A stretch of DNA of 21,744 nt, taken from positions 1 through 21,744 of the IMG/VR virus record IMGVR_UViG_3300024518_002918; one strand, given 5' to 3'. A model generated the notes under the pieces. The model worked only from the letters and a program-made list of their open reading frames with translations. It was not told the origin of the DNA and did not search any database. A program made the position numbers and the translations under genes. Of this stretch, positions 6,602 to 14,192 are shown one piece after another (the first letter of the stretch is position 1; every line of letters starts with the position of its first letter). Origin of the DNA: a virus.

Positions 6602-8515
6602 CTAGCTTACGCCAGGTGCTGACATGCCGACGACACGGCTTGTGTCTCGGATTGCTGCACCGCGGAAGAATGAGCCACGAAGGACTAATTCATTTCGCTG
6701 GAATGCGCTCTTAACTGTTCCGCTTTCCTCGTAAGCAGCTTCGGTCGAGAGGTCGAATGAAAGACCACCACTCTGACGTCCGCTGAACTTCGAAGCATCG
6801 ATGTAGAATACTGCCTCTGTGATCGTCACAGTTGCACCTTCTACAGTGAATGACTTCGTTTCTGCTGTGTTCAATGTTGGGAGAAGTTCGTTCGGTACAA
6901 CGATGTATGGTGAACCTGCGATTAACGGCTGATCACCAGTGGTGAACAGACCTGCCAATGGCCCACTAATACCTGCGCCAATTGCTGTGCTCAGTAGCTG
7001 ACCATAAGTCTTCTGGTTGAAGATGAATACGCCGCCCATAATCTCTTCCTGTGCAAGCGTCCAAGTATCAATCCAACTCTTGAGACTATTTACGTCACTG
7101 GTTGTAGCGTACGTGATCGACTGACCGGTTGCATCAACTGCCTGCTGCATGCGCGCAATGGCGAGCTGTGACTTCTTACGATCATGATCCGTTCGATAGC
7201 CTTGTGAGATGTCACCAATCATGTCAGTTGCAAGGAATCGCGTAGCGTTGTTACAAACTGGTGTAACTGCTGCAAGCTCCTGCAAGTTCGATGTATTGAT
7301 ATTCGCCGTGTACTCACTGATTGGCTTCAATTCACCGTCTGCACCGTCGTTGCAATTCTCAACTTCCGTCATATCAACGTCACCGTCGCGTGTCAACCAT
7401 GACATTTGGAGACTGAGTGTCTCTCGGAATTCGAGGATACTCAAGAATGATGCAAAGTCGCTGCGAAATCCCTCAATATCGCTAAGCAACTCTGGTGAGA
7501 TAACGAAGTTGCCAAAGTCAGCAATCGTCATCGCGTTCGAGACTTTGCCTTCCTTCTGCAATGCTTCTACATGGAACTTGTTAACATCTTCGAGCTTCTT
7601 ACCAGCTTCCTGGTTGCCGCCCTTGAGGTAATCCCATGCGTAATTGATCTGATTCTGCGTACGTTGCAGATGATCCATCGATGAGAGTTCGTTCGAAACA
7701 GACTTAGCCTTCACGTCTGTTTTGGTAAACTCTGGTTCCTTCGCCGAGTTGTCAAAGACCTTCTGCTCAATTGCATCGATCTTTTCGTTTACTTCCGTAA
7801 AAGCACTTTTGATAAGCTCACTAACAGACTCATCAGTCTTTTCAGCCGGTGCGTCTTCCTTGACTTCTTCTTTTGGCTCATCTTGTACTTCCTCTTTTAC
7901 TTCCTCCTTAACTTCTTCTTCGTTCTTCACTTTTTCCTTCATGCCTTTTTCCAAATTAGTTTCTTGCTCCCCATTTTTAGTTTCCTGTCCATTCAAGTAT
8001 ACTTTTTCCACAGAGCTGGTGTCAAGACCGTTCTTCTGGGCCTTCTTCACAGAATTCAGCGCGACTTCATTGATCGCCGCTGATTTGTTATTTCCCATGA
8101 CAACTGCGCTCAATCCAACTAACTCTGCATCATGATAGACACCGTCGTCATCCGGTGGTGGCCCGACTGTCTCAATTGAGAAGTCTGTCAGGAACCCACC
8201 TTTAATCATGTCATACGAGAACTGCGCTAATGCGCTCTCTTTTGTTGCGAACTTGATACCGTCAATCGTTACCTTATTCCCTTGCTTCTTTACGCCAAAG
8301 GTCTTACCGATAATCTCTTGAATATCGTTGCTATGATTTGCTGTAAGATTGTCCTTATATGCATCAAGCTTCATTGAGGGAATATCGTAACGGGTGTCAT
8401 TCCATTGCGTTGAATCATCGGTGATTGTCAGACTGTTCGTGAAGCTAACCGTATCGGTACCATCATCGACAATAGTGTTCGTATCAATGCTGAACGTTTG
8501 CGTATATTTACTCAT
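6602..8515 (-). CDS. Prohead protease-scaffold-major capsid fusion polyprotein
   Basis: The 637-aa product combines three head functions. Residues about 1-160 resemble HK97-type prohead proteases (peptidase S78): His61 in 'NHSND', Ser113 in 'FLTDFSIETVG', and a following 'AELVGLSAVVMGNNKSA' strand. Residues about 185-265 are Glu/Lys-rich and helical with five EEVK-type repeats, like the delta/scaffold region. Residues about 270-637 form an HK97-fold capsid, with 'DFGNFVISPELL', 'GGVFIFNQKTYGQL' and a final 'FQRNELVLRGSFFRGAAIRD'. In HK97 the protease and capsid are separate genes. Here cleavage between scaffold and capsid would release the shell protein. The ATG at 8515 overlaps the previous stop by eight bases; a TTG at 8605 extends the frame but lacks an SD. 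No separate protease or scaffold gene is present in the window. Confidence 0.9.
   Translation of the reverse strand: MSKYTQTFSIDTNTIVDDGTDTVSFTNSLTITDDSTQWNDTRYDIPSMKLDAYKDNLTANHSNDIQEIIGKTFGVKKQGNKVTIDGIKFATKESALAQFSYDMIKGGFLTDFSIETVGPPPDDDGVYHDAELVGLSAVVMGNNKSAAINEVALNSVKKAQKNGLDTSSVEKVYLNGQETKNGEQETNLEKGMKEKVKNEEEVKEEVKEEVQDEPKEEVKEDAPAEKTDESVSELIKSAFTEVNEKIDAIEQKVFDNSAKEPEFTKTDVKAKSVSNELSSMDHLQRTQNQINYAWDYLKGGNQEAGKKLEDVNKFHVEALQKEGKVSNAMTIADFGNFVISPELLSDIEGFRSDFASFLSILEFRETLSLQMSWLTRDGDVDMTEVENCNDGADGELKPISEYTANINTSNLQELAAVTPVCNNATRFLATDMIGDISQGYRTDHDRKKSQLAIARMQQAVDATGQSITYATTSDVNSLKSWIDTWTLAQEEIMGGVFIFNQKTYGQLLSTAIGAGISGPLAGLFTTGDQPLIAGSPYIVVPNELLPTLNTAETKSFTVEGATVTITEAVFYIDASKFSGRQSGGLSFDLSTEAAYEESGTVKSAFQRNELVLRGSFFRGAAIRDTSRVVGMSAPGVS
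7859..7918 (-). repeat. Five imperfect 12-base repeats encoding EEVK
   Basis: Five 12-base units within the capsid polyprotein encode EEVK, EEVK, EEVQ, DEPK and EEVK. The codons vary between units, so the repetition is kept at protein level more than at DNA level. They belong to the charged helical scaffold-like segment between protease and capsid domains. Confidence 0.8.
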
Positions 8516-8702
8516 CCTGTTTCTTGAACTTACGATTCTTTCTTTTAACTTCGACCTCGTGTTTTGCGAAACTGTCATTGTGGACGTTAGGCCCACCGAA
8601 CTCAACCATTGGCTGTCTAGTTTCTTTGGTATACTCGTCTAACTGCTTTTGGCTAAGCTTGTAATGCGGATTCCTCTTCAGTTTCTCAAGTGTATTGTTC
8701 AT
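8508..8702 (-). CDS. Small basic phage protein, unknown function
   Basis: This 64-aa protein is highly charged and mostly basic. It has an N-terminal 'NNTLEKLKRNPHYKLSQKQL' segment, a middle 'MVEFGGPNVHNDSFAKH' and a lysine-rich tail ('VKRKNRKFKKQDE'). I recall similar short proteins in the structural clusters of other phages, but the function is unknown. The basic tail could bind DNA or the acidic scaffold, which is speculation. It starts in a TAATG overlap with the 40-aa gene upstream and overlaps the capsid ATG by eight bases at its end, so it is co-translated with the capsid polyprotein. Tight coupling on both sides argues that it is real. Confidence 0.75.
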   Translation of the reverse strand: MNNTLEKLKRNPHYKLSQKQLDEYTKETRQPMVEFGGPNVHNDSFAKHEVEVKRKNRKFKKQDE

Positions 8703-8824
8703 TATCCTTGAACCTTCTTCATATCGCGTTTCGTAGATTCTTTCAGCTCCTGAATCATCTCCTTAGTTTCCTCACGCTTCCTACGAGCCATTCTCATCTG
8801 GTCTTTTGTCAGTTTGAACTTCAT
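8702..8824 (-). CDS. 40-aa charged helical protein, unknown
   Basis: This short frame encodes MKFKLTKDQM followed by a run rich in Arg, Lys and Glu, and ends 'RDMKKVQG'. It is probably one amphipathic, possibly coiled-coil helix. A good SD (AAGGA) lies eight bases before the ATG, and the stop overlaps the next start as TAATG. It fills the gap between a fibre-like gene and the capsid genes that would otherwise be empty. No function can be assigned. The start, stop overlap and SD make it likely to be translated. Confidence 0.7.
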   Translation of the reverse strand: MKFKLTKDQMRMARRKREETKEMIQELKESTKRDMKKVQG

Positions 8825-8833
8825 AGCTTTTCC

Positions 8834-9961
8834 TTAAAGATCATTTAGACATCCTATTTCTTTTTTCCAATCAGTCCCATCGTAATTGAATTCGAAGTAC
8901 CAATCCTCTGCATTTCCATTGTTCAGGCTAATAAGATCTGCACCTGCATCACCGTTCCTAATCTTAATCGTTGGGTTTGCAGAAGCAGCCTTAACAATAT
9001 GGATCTTGAAGTGAGAACCCTCTACTGCTGGGCCCTTTTGAAGATCAATGTTATATGTGTATCCTCCACTGCCTGCGGCAAAGTCATAGCGTTGTACCTG
9101 ATCTTCAGTCCCAACACCAAGCGTTACTGTATCTGCTGCTGATACCTGTGCAACTTCTGTTGTATGACCAGTTCCAAAGTGCGTGTTATCAACGACAGCA
9201 AATATCCCACTAGAGAATGTTCGCCAGATGACACTAGCTCCAACCTGGGCCTGAACGACACCACCAGAAGCATCTTGTGCTATAAGGGAAAGTGCTCCGC
9301 CAGTACCAGCACCGTCTGCGTTACCAGCCAGAAATTGTAGACTTCCGCCGTCTCCGCCTCCACCACCTGCTGCATCCGAAGCCTGTAAAGAGACGTCATC
9401 TCCATTGGTATTACCGAACGCATTGATCGTTACGATGTTTATTCCATTCGACACATCAAGCATGGTAACGTCCCAGTCACCAGCAAATACAAACGCTGCA
9501 TTATCTGAGCTACCACCGTTTCGATCGCAGCTGGCAAGCATCGCATTGTATTGGATGTCAGCGTCATCATCTGCATGCCCTGTCACAGTCGTAGAGAACG
9601 ATGGCATGAACGGTTCGTTCGTTCCAGTCAAGCCACCAGATTCGAGTGTATAGCTATACCCGACAAAGCCATCTTCGGCAGGTGTAATTGCGCCTGTTAT
9701 TACCGATACATTAAACGCAACGAATTCATCAAGCGTACCTGGGTCATCGTCACCATAGAGCAGTTCAAACCCTGTGGTTGCGTTAGATAGATCGTTAGCT
9801 TCTATTTGAACTAATGCGCCTGGATCAGCAACGTCACCGTAAACACTAAGGACGCCATCGGCAACCATTGCACCACTGCCGTCGAGATAAACTACTGAAT
9901 TGTTTGTTCCTCCTACAAACAGATCACCAGATGATACTCTGGCTTTTCTGTGTACAGGCAT
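8834..9961 (-). CDS. Fibre-like structural protein, upstream of capsid
   Basis: This 375-aa acidic protein is rich in Gly, Ala, Asp and Ser, with little Lys except at the end. It opens 'RKARVSSGDLFVGGTNNSVV' and continues with repeated short beta strands, a Gly run ('AAGGGGGDGGS') and further strands. The last 110 residues ('GSGGYTYNIDLQKGP', 'IKIRNGDAG', 'DWYFEFNYDGTDWKKE') look like a beta-sandwich tip. Such composition is typical of trimeric phage fibres or other virion appendages. It lies in the head gene block rather than after the tail genes, so a head fibre or decoration is plausible. The ATG follows the upstream stop directly (TAAATG). There is no signal peptide or enzymatic motif. 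Role and attachment are inferred. Confidence 0.6.
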   Translation of the reverse strand: MPVHRKARVSSGDLFVGGTNNSVVYLDGSGAMVADGVLSVYGDVADPGALVQIEANDLSNATTGFELLYGDDDPGTLDEFVAFNVSVITGAITPAEDGFVGYSYTLESGGLTGTNEPFMPSFSTTVTGHADDDADIQYNAMLASCDRNGGSSDNAAFVFAGDWDVTMLDVSNGINIVTINAFGNTNGDDVSLQASDAAGGGGGDGGSLQFLAGNADGAGTGGALSLIAQDASGGVVQAQVGASVIWRTFSSGIFAVVDNTHFGTGHTTEVAQVSAADTVTLGVGTEDQVQRYDFAAGSGGYTYNIDLQKGPAVEGSHFKIHIVKAASANPTIKIRNGDAGADLISLNNGNAEDWYFEFNYDGTDWKKEIGCLNDL

Positions 9962-10288
9962 TTAGTTATCCCTTGTCCGTGCAAAAACACTTACTGACGC
10001 GCCATCCTCTGTGCTATCGACATACAGATCCTCCATCTTCCTCCCAGCTACTTTTGTGCGGGATTCGTCGTCATCTTCTGAATAAACGTCTTGTGGGTCA
10101 AGCGACAAGCCAACCTCATTTGCTGAATCAACATCTTCACCACCGTAGTGTATTCGAGCACCGTCAGCTATATCTGCGTTGGTTGCAACTGCTTCAACAT
10201 TCAATTCAACAATCGTCCCTGCTTCAGCTCCAAGCGGTACTCGCGTGCCTGCCGTCGTTACTGTAACCTTCTTTGTTATAATCGCCAT
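9962..10288 (-). CDS. Small beta-sandwich decoration-like protein
   Basis: This 108-aa protein contains 'VTVTTAGTRVPLGAEAGTIVELNVEAVATN', a 'GARIHYGGEDVDSANEVGLSLDP' middle and a closing 'EDLYVDSTEDGASVSVFA'. The pattern (threonine-rich strands, a 'YVD' strand followed by a Gly turn) is common in small virion-associated proteins of phages that decorate capsids or form fibre bases. The ATG at 10288 is chosen because AGAGGAAAGAG precedes it; a GTG at 10312 directly after the upstream stop would add eight residues. The C-terminus meets the fibre-like gene with no gap. Capsid decoration is my best reading, from composition and location, not demonstrated. Confidence 0.6.
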   Translation of the reverse strand: MAIITKKVTVTTAGTRVPLGAEAGTIVELNVEAVATNADIADGARIHYGGEDVDSANEVGLSLDPQDVYSEDDDESRTKVAGRKMEDLYVDSTEDGASVSVFARTRDN

Positions 10289-10312
10289 AATTCTCTTTCC
10301 TCTTTCGTGCAC

Positions 10313-10684
10313 CTACATTGTAGCATCTTTTTTCTTCGATGCAGAGCCCTTCGCCGTGTCGATGCTTTTTTCATCTTCTAAACCAGAAAGTAATAGTACT
10401 TGGCCCAATACAAATGGTGTGAATCCTGCACGGTTTGCGTCACATGAACGCTTAATCAGATCAACGACACCGGTATCAACAGTAAACTCATCACCTGCGT
10501 CGTGAATCTCTTTCGCTGCGTTATAAAGGCGTGCTGCCTCAAGTGGTGTAGCTTTTTCAAATCCAGCGGCAACAATGTTCGCAATAACCGACTTTACTGT
10601 CTCGCCTTCTTCTGCCTTCTTATCAAGCTTGATTTCATCGCCGTTTAGGTCAAGAATCTTTGTATCGAGGTTTACGAGCTTCAT
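10313..10684 (-). CDS. Unknown 123-aa helical head-region protein
   Basis: I do not recognise the function. The 123-aa protein begins 'MKLVNLDTKILDLNGDEIKL', a beta hairpin, then is helical ('ATPLEAARLYNAAKEIHDAG', 'PFVLGQVLLLSGLEDE') and ends in a Lys/Ser-rich tail. The layout recalls small cytosolic assembly factors in phage structural clusters, in which a short strand region is followed by helices. I chose the ATG at 10684, which has AAGGGA eight bases before it and lies one base after the upstream stop; a TTG five codons earlier is less likely. It could be an assembly factor for the neighbouring fibre or decoration proteins, which is inference from position. Confidence 0.6.
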   Translation of the reverse strand: MKLVNLDTKILDLNGDEIKLDKKAEEGETVKSVIANIVAAGFEKATPLEAARLYNAAKEIHDAGDEFTVDTGVVDLIKRSCDANRAGFTPFVLGQVLLLSGLEDEKSIDTAKGSASKKKDATM

Positions 10685-10685
10685 A

Positions 10686-11006
10686 CTATTTCCCTTCAAT
10701 AATTATATCTTTGCCTGCGTGCTTCTGGCCCACGCTATTAATAAAGTTTTTTCCTGCTGTTTGCTCAGCAACGAGAACCTCTTTGTTCGTTGCACGAGCT
10801 TTCTTGTTTATTATGGTCTTCCTACGTGTTTGTCGATCGACCGTCTTGCCGTCTACTTCTAACAGGTTACCATCGCTATCGAGCAAATCAAACATAAGGG
10901 TGAAGATCGTCTGGTACTTCCCTGTCTTACCACTTAATCGATTGATACGAGTACTCTTTATTATGATCTCAATATCAGCACATTCGTTGTAGAGTTGTTT
11001 TGGCAT
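10686..11006 (-). CDS. Unknown 106-aa basic protein
   Basis: This 106-aa basic protein has an N-terminal beta part ('IEIIIKSTRINRLSGKTGKYQTIFTLMF') and a Lys/Arg-rich middle ('RQTRRKTIINKKARATN'). It ends with 'GKNFINSVGQKHAGKDIIIEGK'. I do not recognise it. The start overlaps the upstream gene as TAATG and the stop lies one base before the next ATG. Its end (GAAGGGAAATAG) also contains the SD for the next gene. It belongs to the block between portal and capsid and may be virion-associated or an assembly factor. The basic middle would allow nucleic acid binding, but nothing proves this. Confidence 0.6.
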   Translation of the reverse strand: MPKQLYNECADIEIIIKSTRINRLSGKTGKYQTIFTLMFDLLDSDGNLLEVDGKTVDRQTRRKTIINKKARATNKEVLVAEQTAGKNFINSVGQKHAGKDIIIEGK

Positions 11007-12235
11007 TATTCTTCTATATGTCCTTGTGCTTTAAATTGCGCGTCTTCTAAATCGCCACCTGTTAAATCGTCTTGTAGCAGAATCTCTAGGTAGTCGCTGG
11101 TGCTTCCATCAAGATGCACGTAGGCATCTGATTTCTTAATTGTGAAACGGCCCTTCAATCCGAATTTGTTTGCTGGTGCCTTTGGTACCGAATCAAAATC
11201 AAACATGTCCTCCATCAGGTCCTGATCTGTTTTCCAGTTTGATATTAAGCGGGTCACACCATCATTGTTTATTCTCATCACAACGCCATTCGTCAAGGCT
11301 GTAAGGGATAAGAATTTATTAGTAGCTGATTGTGAATCCGTAATCGCAGCCCACACAACTCTCCATATATGCCACACCTCACCAGATGGTGGTTGCAGCT
11401 TGTACGATACAGGAGCAGCGAGACTTCCGGCTGCTGTTGCTATATTCGGATCTACGATCTCTACAGTTGCAGGAGTTGAGGTCGTATACGCATTATCCAT
11501 CGGCCTGTCTAGGGTAAGTACATTAGCTCCTAGCTTTGCTGTGATCTTTGCAAAGTTGGTTTCTTCCGTGTCACCTTCAGAGATGTTAACCCAGTCACCA
11601 ACAGTAAACGCAGCATCGCTTACGACCGTTACAGCCGTATCTCCCGCCGATGCGTTGGCATTCACATTCGATGACGTTCCACTAGACTCAATGAAGTACC
11701 TGTTGATCATCTTCCTGTGAACATCGGAAACGTGTGTATTTATTGCTCCTTGCGTGGAGCCAACATTCAAAAAGTCTCCGGTAGTACTATCGAGAGTTGT
11801 GATGACTGACTTCACAAGCTCAGCATCATCCTGGCCCGAGATGGCGTCGGCAACTCTATGGCTTGAAGGCTTGATATAAACAGATTTGAGAATCGTTTGT
11901 AGCCTGAATGTAGCCTGTGCACCAGCGCCATTTGTATAGACTACTCTGAAGTACTTCGCCGCTGGCTGGAAGCTGTATGTCTCTGCGGTACCAGCAGCTA
12001 TTGTGTATTCGTCTGTATTGTCTACATTGACTCCATCAGTTGAGAACTGAACGACAAGACCATCAGTTGCACTCGCAACATCGGCAAACACACTGATCTG
12101 AATAACACCAGTATTCGTTATCTCTTCGAAAGCCCCAGGGAAGTTGTCATTCCCGACAAGCGGCGTGTCGGTAGAGTTATCAGTGGATACCGATCCCTGA
12201 ATCTCTGTTATTACCATTTCTCTAATCTTTGTCAT
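11006..12235 (-). CDS. Virion structural protein with beta-sandwich domains
   Basis: This 409-aa acidic protein has an N-terminal domain (about 40-120) with 'GLVVQFSTDGVNVDNTDEYT' and 'YSFQPAAKYFRVVYTNG', a beta-sandwich pattern I recall from structural proteins of many phages. Then comes a helix-containing hinge ('SSHRVADAISGQDDAELVKSV'), a domain (about 200-260) with Thr/Val strands ('AGDTAVTVVSDAAFTVGDWV'), and a C-terminal domain with 'GEVWHIWRVVWAAIT' and 'YVHLDGSTSDYLEILLQDD'. No enzyme motif is seen. It is probably an appendage on the head or neck, given its place between portal and capsid. Three bases separate it from the upstream fibre-like gene, and it overlaps the following gene as TAATG. 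Confidence 0.65.
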   Translation of the reverse strand: MTKIREMVITEIQGSVSTDNSTDTPLVGNDNFPGAFEEITNTGVIQISVFADVASATDGLVVQFSTDGVNVDNTDEYTIAAGTAETYSFQPAAKYFRVVYTNGAGAQATFRLQTILKSVYIKPSSHRVADAISGQDDAELVKSVITTLDSTTGDFLNVGSTQGAINTHVSDVHRKMINRYFIESSGTSSNVNANASAGDTAVTVVSDAAFTVGDWVNISEGDTEETNFAKITAKLGANVLTLDRPMDNAYTTSTPATVEIVDPNIATAAGSLAAPVSYKLQPPSGEVWHIWRVVWAAITDSQSATNKFLSLTALTNGVVMRINNDGVTRLISNWKTDQDLMEDMFDFDSVPKAPANKFGLKGRFTIKKSDAYVHLDGSTSDYLEILLQDDLTGGDLEDAQFKAQGHIEE

Positions 12236-12238
12236 CTC

Positions 12239-13699
12239 TTACCACCATCCTTCAGTTGTTTCATAATGGAGAATTAATGCTTCTGAGTCTACGAGATCGA
12301 AGCTCACACCAGCCCCGAAGCCTAACAATGTTTCTGATCCATTTGGATCAATCGTTAGATCGTTTCCTGAACCGCCTACATTGATTATACGATATTCTGT
12401 GCCATCAATACCAGCAGGTAGATTTAACGTCCATGCCCCACCGTCGGTATCGCAATAGACTATATGGTGAGTCTCATCAAGAGTCTGAGGCCCACTGGTG
12501 AAACGTGTCGTACCAACGATTCGCCCTTGTGTTGTATGGAGCTGAGCACTTGGGTTGGGTGTTCCAATCCCGATTCTATTGGTGCTTACTTTAACCCATA
12601 AGAGATCAGCGTCTGTCTGACCCATTACGAGGAAGTCGCCTGTTGCTGTTTGGCCTGTGTTAAAGTCAATCATTCCACCAATAGAACGCATTGTCCTATT
12701 GATACCAGGGGAGCCGCTTGTTTCGTCAAGGATTATACCGGCCGCATTGGCGATATTAGCATGTCCCTGGTTATTGACTATATAACCAATGTTCACACCG
12801 CTGATAGTTCCGTTACCGGCCATTAACGGAGAACTCGCCTGAAAGGCAAATGTCGCAACAGAGTCCGCAGCATTTGTGCTTATGTTACTGACACCACCAA
12901 CAACGCCAACCATGTTTGTGGCAACACCAGATGAGGCTGCATCCATTTGCGCAAGATAGAGACCACCAACAAGCGAATCTATCAGGTTACTACCACCGTA
13001 GATCGAGACGCCATCCACGCCCTTCATTTGTCCAATATGGCCGGTACCAGTAGCAAATGAGATGAATCCCATTGACGTCGATGAAGCAGCCGACGCGTCT
13101 CCTACAGGATTATGGACGGCATTATAAAGCATGCCTCGCCTGATACCGGTTGTATGTGTAAATACTTCAGCAGCGCGTACAACGTTATCAGCGTCAGGTG
13201 GGAAGGTACCAATGCCAATATGGCCACTGAAATACGTCGTACCAGTGATCTCTAAGGCATCAGCATTGCCAAGATCGGTACTTGAGCCAATGAGCGTCTT
13301 ATCGAGGAGTACAATATTCCCTTTGCTCGCATGGCTTGTGCTTTCAAAGGTTAAATCATCGCCACTAGCAGTGCCACCAATAAGAGTCTGGCCACCAGCA
13401 CGGCCAGCTAGGAGAGCATATTGTGTATGGTCATCATCGCCAAGGCCCGCTAAACCACCATGGTGTACACCGCCAGCAATAACATCGGCGGTAATCGTTC
13501 CTGCTATGCGGTCATATGTAAAATCAACAGAAGCAGAATCAACCAGAATATTTCCAACTGCATCTTGTGCTCGTTTGTCATTATAAAGATCACCGGTGAA
13601 TTCTATGTTTCTTTTATTCGCGTCTTCTATGAGATCAAAAACACCAAGGGCCTCAAGCCCTATTTCCAAATCTACAAGTTTTTGACCCATGCTAGCCAT
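12239..13699 (-). CDS. Fibre-like protein with GIGT-type repeats
   Basis: This 486-aa protein looks like a trimeric fibre. After a short helical start ('QKLVDLEIGLEALGVFDLIE') comes 'HHGGLAGLGDDDHTQYALLAG', a motif seen in many phage fibre-like proteins, then Gly/Ser/Thr-rich strands. Two 'IGIGT' segments ('GHIGIGTFPPDAD' and 'NRIGIGTPNPSAQLHT') match the repeats found in fibres of phages and surface proteins. The end ('WTLNLPAGIDGTEYRIINVG', 'LILHYETTEGWW') is a beta-sandwich with a Trp-Trp terminus. No intramolecular chaperone domain follows. The ATG at 13699 overlaps the previous gene by eight bases; an internal ATG at 13690 lacks an SD. Its location between portal and capsid suggests a head fibre, though a tail fibre cannot be excluded. 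Confidence 0.72.
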   Translation of the reverse strand: MASMGQKLVDLEIGLEALGVFDLIEDANKRNIEFTGDLYNDKRAQDAVGNILVDSASVDFTYDRIAGTITADVIAGGVHHGGLAGLGDDDHTQYALLAGRAGGQTLIGGTASGDDLTFESTSHASKGNIVLLDKTLIGSSTDLGNADALEITGTTYFSGHIGIGTFPPDADNVVRAAEVFTHTTGIRRGMLYNAVHNPVGDASAASSTSMGFISFATGTGHIGQMKGVDGVSIYGGSNLIDSLVGGLYLAQMDAASSGVATNMVGVVGGVSNISTNAADSVATFAFQASSPLMAGNGTISGVNIGYIVNNQGHANIANAAGIILDETSGSPGINRTMRSIGGMIDFNTGQTATGDFLVMGQTDADLLWVKVSTNRIGIGTPNPSAQLHTTQGRIVGTTRFTSGPQTLDETHHIVYCDTDGGAWTLNLPAGIDGTEYRIINVGGSGNDLTIDPNGSETLLGFGAGVSFDLVDSEALILHYETTEGWW

Positions 13700-14192
13700 C
13701 TATTTTCTCTGTTGTCCACGAGAAACCCCCATTACTTTTTCGTGTGAACTTTGTAACAAGTTTAAAACTGTCAAACTGCTCTTCAACAGAACTCAACCGA
13801 CCCTGACTATCTTTGAAAATCTGGCCGCTATTCGATTCCTCATCAATGAATATATTCTGAACTTCAAGAACGGCATTCTTGATAATGCCTTCCACCTCTT
13901 TCTCTGTAGCAGGTTGCACTCTATCCAACTCAAGACTGATGAGACGCTCGATACTCTTCCTAATGTCTACTGAGAGCCCCTCTTCCTTCTTCTCCTGCGT
14001 CTTAAGATAATCAACGACAGTATTCTCCGCAAGCGCATCGATTCCTTTGGCGATCTTTTGGACATGGTTCAACACCTCATTGCGATCCCGCTCAGCGAGC
14101 TTCTTTGCTTTTATACGAAGCTTCTCTGTCGTCTTTGCGAGTGAGGTGTTACGTTTCTTTTCTGCTTTTTTCTTGAGATCATCTAACTTCAT
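13692..14192 (-). CDS. Coiled-coil protein after portal, unknown role
   Basis: This 166-aa protein is almost all helix for its first 115 residues, opening 'KLDDLKKKAEKKRNTSLAKT' with further Lys/Glu-rich heptads. The C-terminal 50 residues change to strands ('FKLVTKFTRKSNGGFSWTTEKI'). Coiled-coil proteins at this position could be scaffolds or base pieces for the following fibre. The C-terminal part resembles attachment tips of fibre assemblies. It starts in an ATGA overlap with the portal gene and overlaps the fibre-like gene by eight bases, so it may be made in step with it. A scaffold-like role is less needed because the capsid polyprotein carries its own scaffold segment. Function unknown. 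Confidence 0.6.
   Translation of the reverse strand: MKLDDLKKKAEKKRNTSLAKTTEKLRIKAKKLAERDRNEVLNHVQKIAKGIDALAENTVVDYLKTQEKKEEGLSVDIRKSIERLISLELDRVQPATEKEVEGIIKNAVLEVQNIFIDEESNSGQIFKDSQGRLSSVEEQFDSFKLVTKFTRKSNGGFSWTTEKIDG

Noticed and set aside
7722-8135. Plus-strand open frame opposite the protease and scaffold region
   Set aside because: A Ser/Phe-rich antisense shadow of the Glu/Lys-rich coding strand, without SD or family resemblance.
8516-8605. Longer capsid polyprotein starting at a TTG at 8605
   Set aside because: It would overlap the 64-aa gene by almost 100 bases, has no SD, and the added 30 residues look like read-through of the neighbour's DNA. The ATG at 8515 sits right at the upstream stop.
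11265-11720. Plus-strand 151-aa open frames opposite the structural proteins (also 13131-13586)
   Set aside because: Composition mirrors the Gly/Ala/Thr-rich genes on the other strand, and no SD or neighbour coupling is seen.
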